Translations under genes and position numbers: made by a program
The notes under the pieces: generated by a model
The model's input: only the letters and a program-made list of their open reading frames with translations
Databases searched by the model: none
What the model was told of the DNA's origin: nothing
Part shown: piece by piece, positions 7,148-9,048 of the stretch
Layout: the number at the start of each line of letters is the position of its first letter
Position numbering within the stretch: the stretch's first letter is position 1
Assembly: GCA_963742655.1 (NCBI GenBank)
Contig: CAVUMM010000004.1
Span: forward strand, 1-9,048
Direction of reading: 5' to 3'
DNA: 9,048 nt
From: JAICLK01 sp963742655
GTDB taxonomy: Bacteria > Patescibacteriota > Saccharimonadia > Saccharimonadales > UBA4665

Positions 7148-7991
7148 ATCCTTTTTCGCAGATGGCAATTAGCGTGGTCGGTTGCCAAGGAAAGTCGTTC
7201 TCATTGAGCGGCTGAATCACATAGTCTTCATTATATGAATCAGCCTCGGCGGTGAATTTTGGCGGCCCCAAAGATTTTTTGCCAAAAAGACGTTTTACAA
7301 TTCTTCCGCATCTGTTCATTGGGTTGTAGTAGCTTTCATTGAGATATTCGAAAAGCTCTCGTGCCCGCAATTTCCTCAATTTTCCTGTGGGCGTGAGCCA
7401 TTGGCCATAAAGTGTTACGGCGGCAAACCGAGCGCGTAGTATATTGGTTAATTCCTGCGCGGTGAATTCTTTGACATGGAACTTATTAGAAGGGTTCCCG
7501 CTTTTATCGACATTGCTAATTGCGCCATTCGGCGTGCTAGTAATAAGTTTGCCAGACTGCAGAATAGATTCGGCTCCCGCGACGAATCTTTGAGCGTTGT
7601 GCAGATGCTCTAGATTTTCATAATTAACGATAATATCAAATTGGCCATTAAACTCTGGATGATCGCCAATTCTTTCGACGTCCAGCTGTTCGAACATGAG
7701 ATTTTGATGGACGAACTTCTGTCGCGCTTCGCGAAGAGCCTCTTCCGAGATATCCAAAGCAAGAACGGATTTGGCGCCATTTGATGCGAGATATTGAGAC
7801 CCATAACCAACGCCGCAACCAGCATCTAGAACGCGCTTTCCTTTGCAAAAATTGAGCGCGAATTGATATCTCTGGATGTGTTCGGCATATGAAGAAATCA
7901 GTGAATCGTCGAGCGATGAAAGGCGCTCAAATGCCATGGCGGCCTCAATAATCTCAATCGGTTGACCAACTGGACTCAATTTGGCACGCAT
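7146..7991 (-). CDS. class I SAM-dependent methyltransferase
   Basis: This 281-residue soluble protein has a Methyltransf_11/23-type core. Motif I is RVLDAGCGVGYGSQYLA, with GCG at 58-60. Motif II is VLALDIS, with Asp80 expected to bind the ribose of SAM. Then come EQLDVERIG (around 101-109) and the motif IV/post-IV region FDIIVNYENLEHL (118-130), where the common motif reads S-x-E-x-x-E-H. The C-terminal 100 residues are family-variable, with KFHVKEFTAQELTNILRARF as the usual F-x-E-F-t-x-x-E-l segment. Substrate is unknown; a sugar or lipid-linked intermediate is suggested by context. ATG 7991 is the longest start but has a poor ribosome-binding site. ATG 7937 (residue 19) has TTGAGG five bases upstream and is a credible alternative. 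It is the first gene of a two-gene leftward operon with the acyltransferase, and is divergent from the glycosyltransferase at 8291. Confidence 0.88.
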   Translation of the reverse strand: MRAKLSPVGQPIEIIEAAMAFERLSSLDDSLISSYAEHIQRYQFALNFCKGKRVLDAGCGVGYGSQYLASNGAKSVLALDISEEALREARQKFVHQNLMFEQLDVERIGDHPEFNGQFDIIVNYENLEHLHNAQRFVAGAESILQSGKLITSTPNGAISNVDKSGNPSNKFHVKEFTAQELTNILRARFAAVTLYGQWLTPTGKLRKLRARELFEYLNESYYNPMNRCGRIVKRLFGKKSLGPPKFTAEADSYNEDYVIQPLNENDFPWQPTTLIAICEKG

Positions 7992-8290
7992 TGCACATTA
8001 TCTCAACTGGGGGAAGCATTGAGCAAGCATGGTTTCTTGCGCGCATTAAAAATAAGCTGGTGTTCGAAGACGAGTCTCTCATAAAAGGACCGGTGTCAGA
8101 CCATTCGAGCTTGCAACCTCGCCACCTATTGGGTGCTACTGAAATGGGGGACCGCGACCAAAACACTGGCAATGTTAAAGGGAACCTCATTCAGGTTGGA
8201 CAATGCGGCACAAAATAACACAATGTGCCCGTCGATTCGCGACGAGTGGCGTTTCACTCGTACATCCGTCGAGCCGCCTGGACTAGCAAG
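7992..8290. other. divergent intergenic region between methyltransferase and glycosyltransferase genes
   Basis: About 300 bp lie between two divergent starts, so promoters for both directions are expected here. I cannot assign convincing -35/-10 pairs. Open frames crossing it (for example 7991-8218 on the plus strand) lack ribosome-binding sites and family motifs. The one clear structure is the hairpin at 8242-8261. Confidence 0.5.
8242..8261 (+). promoter_or_regulatory. inverted repeat (hairpin) in the leader of the glycosyltransferase gene
   Basis: ACGAGTG (8242-8248) and CACTCGT (8255-8261) are perfect complements around the 6-nt loop GCGTTT. An overlapping alternative pairing, CGTCG (8230-8234) with CGACG (8240-8244), would compete with it. 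No T tract follows, so it is not a standard terminator. It lies about 30 nt before the ATG and could affect translation or bind a regulator; chance is also possible. Confidence 0.35.
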
Positions 8291-9048
8291 ATGAAACAGA
8301 GCCATATGCTCGTTAGCGTTATCGTTCCGATGTACAACGCGGAAAAGTTTATATCCGGGACGCTCAAATCGATATTGCGAGAAAAAGAAACTCCGATCGA
8401 GGTGATCGTTGTCAACGACAAGTCGACCGATCGCTCGCTTGAGCGGGTGCGGGAGTTTCAAGATGAGAGGCTTCGCGTCATTGACGGTCCAGGCTGCGGG
8501 GCACCGAGTGCGATGAACGTCGGATATGCTGATGCGCGTGGCTCGATCATGATGTGCTGCGATTCCGACGACCTTTATCCAGATGCGCGCATCAGCCAAC
8601 AGGCTAAATTTTTGCAGAGTCATCCAGAATATGACGGGGTCTGCGGAATATTTTCAACGATTGACACTAACGGAAAACTTGTCGCCAAGATGCAATCCGG
8701 TGACGATCCGTCCGAAATTACCAATGAGTTGATCAATGGGAAATTACGCACCTCTTTCTGCACGTATGCCGTACGTTCATCGTTGGTCCAAAAGGTTGGT
8801 TTGTTTCGCGAGTTTTTCGAGGCTGGCTATGATCTTGATTTTCAGCTCAGGCTGGGCGAGGCGGGTCGGATTGCCTATGTTCCGGCCAATTGGTATTTTT
8901 ATCGCATTCACTCGTCGTCAATAACGCATACCCAGCCAAATGTCGTGCGAAAATTTTTTGAGAGAACCGCATTCGAGCTGCAACAACAGCGGAAGACTTC
9001 CGGCTTGGATGATTTGCAGAGAGGTTGCCCACCCTCGAAACCAGGCTC
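8291..9048 (+). CDS. family-2 glycosyltransferase, 5' part (runs off right edge)
   Basis: The frame is open from ATG 8291 to the end of the window (252 complete codons), with no stop, so the protein continues beyond it. The N-terminal domain is a GT-A fold of family 2, which adds a sugar from a nucleotide donor to a lipid-linked glycan on the cytoplasmic face. VSVIVPMYNAEKFI (8-21) begins the fold. VIVVNDKSTDRSLE (38-51) carries the nucleotide-binding Asp43. DSDD at 91-94 is the metal-binding DxD. GYDLDFQLRLGEAG corresponds to the catalytic-base region, usually ED with downstream Arg. YRIHSSSIT is the common end-of-domain motif. A typical full length is 300 residues or more. The ribosome-binding site is weak (only AGCAAG just before ATG). 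A second ATG at 8306 (residue 6) would also keep the whole fold. The sugar specificity is not readable. Confidence 0.9.
   Translation, partial: MKQSHMLVSVIVPMYNAEKFISGTLKSILREKETPIEVIVVNDKSTDRSLERVREFQDERLRVIDGPGCGAPSAMNVGYADARGSIMMCCDSDDLYPDARISQQAKFLQSHPEYDGVCGIFSTIDTNGKLVAKMQSGDDPSEITNELINGKLRTSFCTYAVRSSLVQKVGLFREFFEAGYDLDFQLRLGEAGRIAYVPANWYFYRIHSSSITHTQPNVVRKFFERTAFELQQQRKTSGLDDLQRGCPPSKPG

Noticed and set aside
7132..7188. TTG 7188 as start of the acyltransferase
   Set aside because: No ribosome-binding site and it would overlap the methyltransferase gene; GTG 7134 has a well-spaced AAGGA.
7991..8218. Plus-strand open frame of 75 codons in the divergent intergenic region
   Set aside because: Starts inside the complementary start codon of the methyltransferase, no ribosome-binding site, no recognisable motif; treated as chance.
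8126..8623. Minus-strand open frame of 165 codons
   Set aside because: It is opposite the family-2 glycosyltransferase gene, whose motifs (VSVIVP, DSDD) are clear; the minus frame has no family motif and no ribosome-binding site.
1..9048. CRISPR arrays, tRNA genes, riboswitches, toxin-antitoxin or defence genes
   Set aside because: No regularly spaced repeats, cloverleaf-like sequence or matching protein motifs were seen on either strand.

Overview
The window looks like part of a surface-polysaccharide (O-antigen, capsule or exopolysaccharide) locus from an alphaproteobacterium. The evidence is the company of genes: a DUF6492-type protein, a secreted beta-helix protein, an FkbM methyltransferase, an O-antigen ligase/polymerase-like membrane protein, an acyltransferase-3 membrane enzyme, a SAM methyltransferase and a family-2 glycosyltransferase. 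The DUF6492 type and the IS630 remnant suggest rhizobial or sphingomonad relatives. That placement is inference. Base composition also seems uneven: the left-edge gene looks GC-richer than the middle of the window, as expected of a patchwork, laterally exchanged locus.

Layout, left to right. 2-484 (+): 3' part of a DUF6492 gene. 662-1243 (-): 5'-truncated IS630-family transposase. 1262-2758 (+): exported right-handed parallel beta-helix protein. 2934-3845 (+): FkbM methyltransferase. 3877-4015 (+): a short decayed copy of the polymerase gene that lies further right. 4065-4505 (-): C-terminal fragment of an acyltransferase. 4560-6080 (+): O-antigen ligase/Wzy-like membrane protein. 6112-7134 (-): intact acyltransferase, immediately downstream of 7146-7991 (-), a class I methyltransferase. 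8291 to the right edge (+): 5' part of a family-2 glycosyltransferase.

How they would work together (inference from families). The glycosyltransferase, and possibly the DUF6492 protein, build the repeat unit. The two methyltransferases and the acyltransferase decorate sugars. The Wzy/WaaL-like protein polymerises or ligates the chain in the inner membrane. The beta-helix protein acts on, or binds, the polymer outside the cytoplasm. No flippase, chain-length regulator or export gene is visible here.

The most notable structure is genomic debris between 3846 and 4559. A shrunken homologue of the polymerase gene, with an internal deletion of about 730 bp, lies head-on against an acyltransferase fragment. 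This repeats, in miniature, the convergent polymerase/acyltransferase arrangement at 4560-7134. I read it as the scar of an earlier polymerase/acyltransferase module that was replaced by the present one. I see no defence system, CRISPR array, tRNA or rRNA, and no clearly new kind of system.
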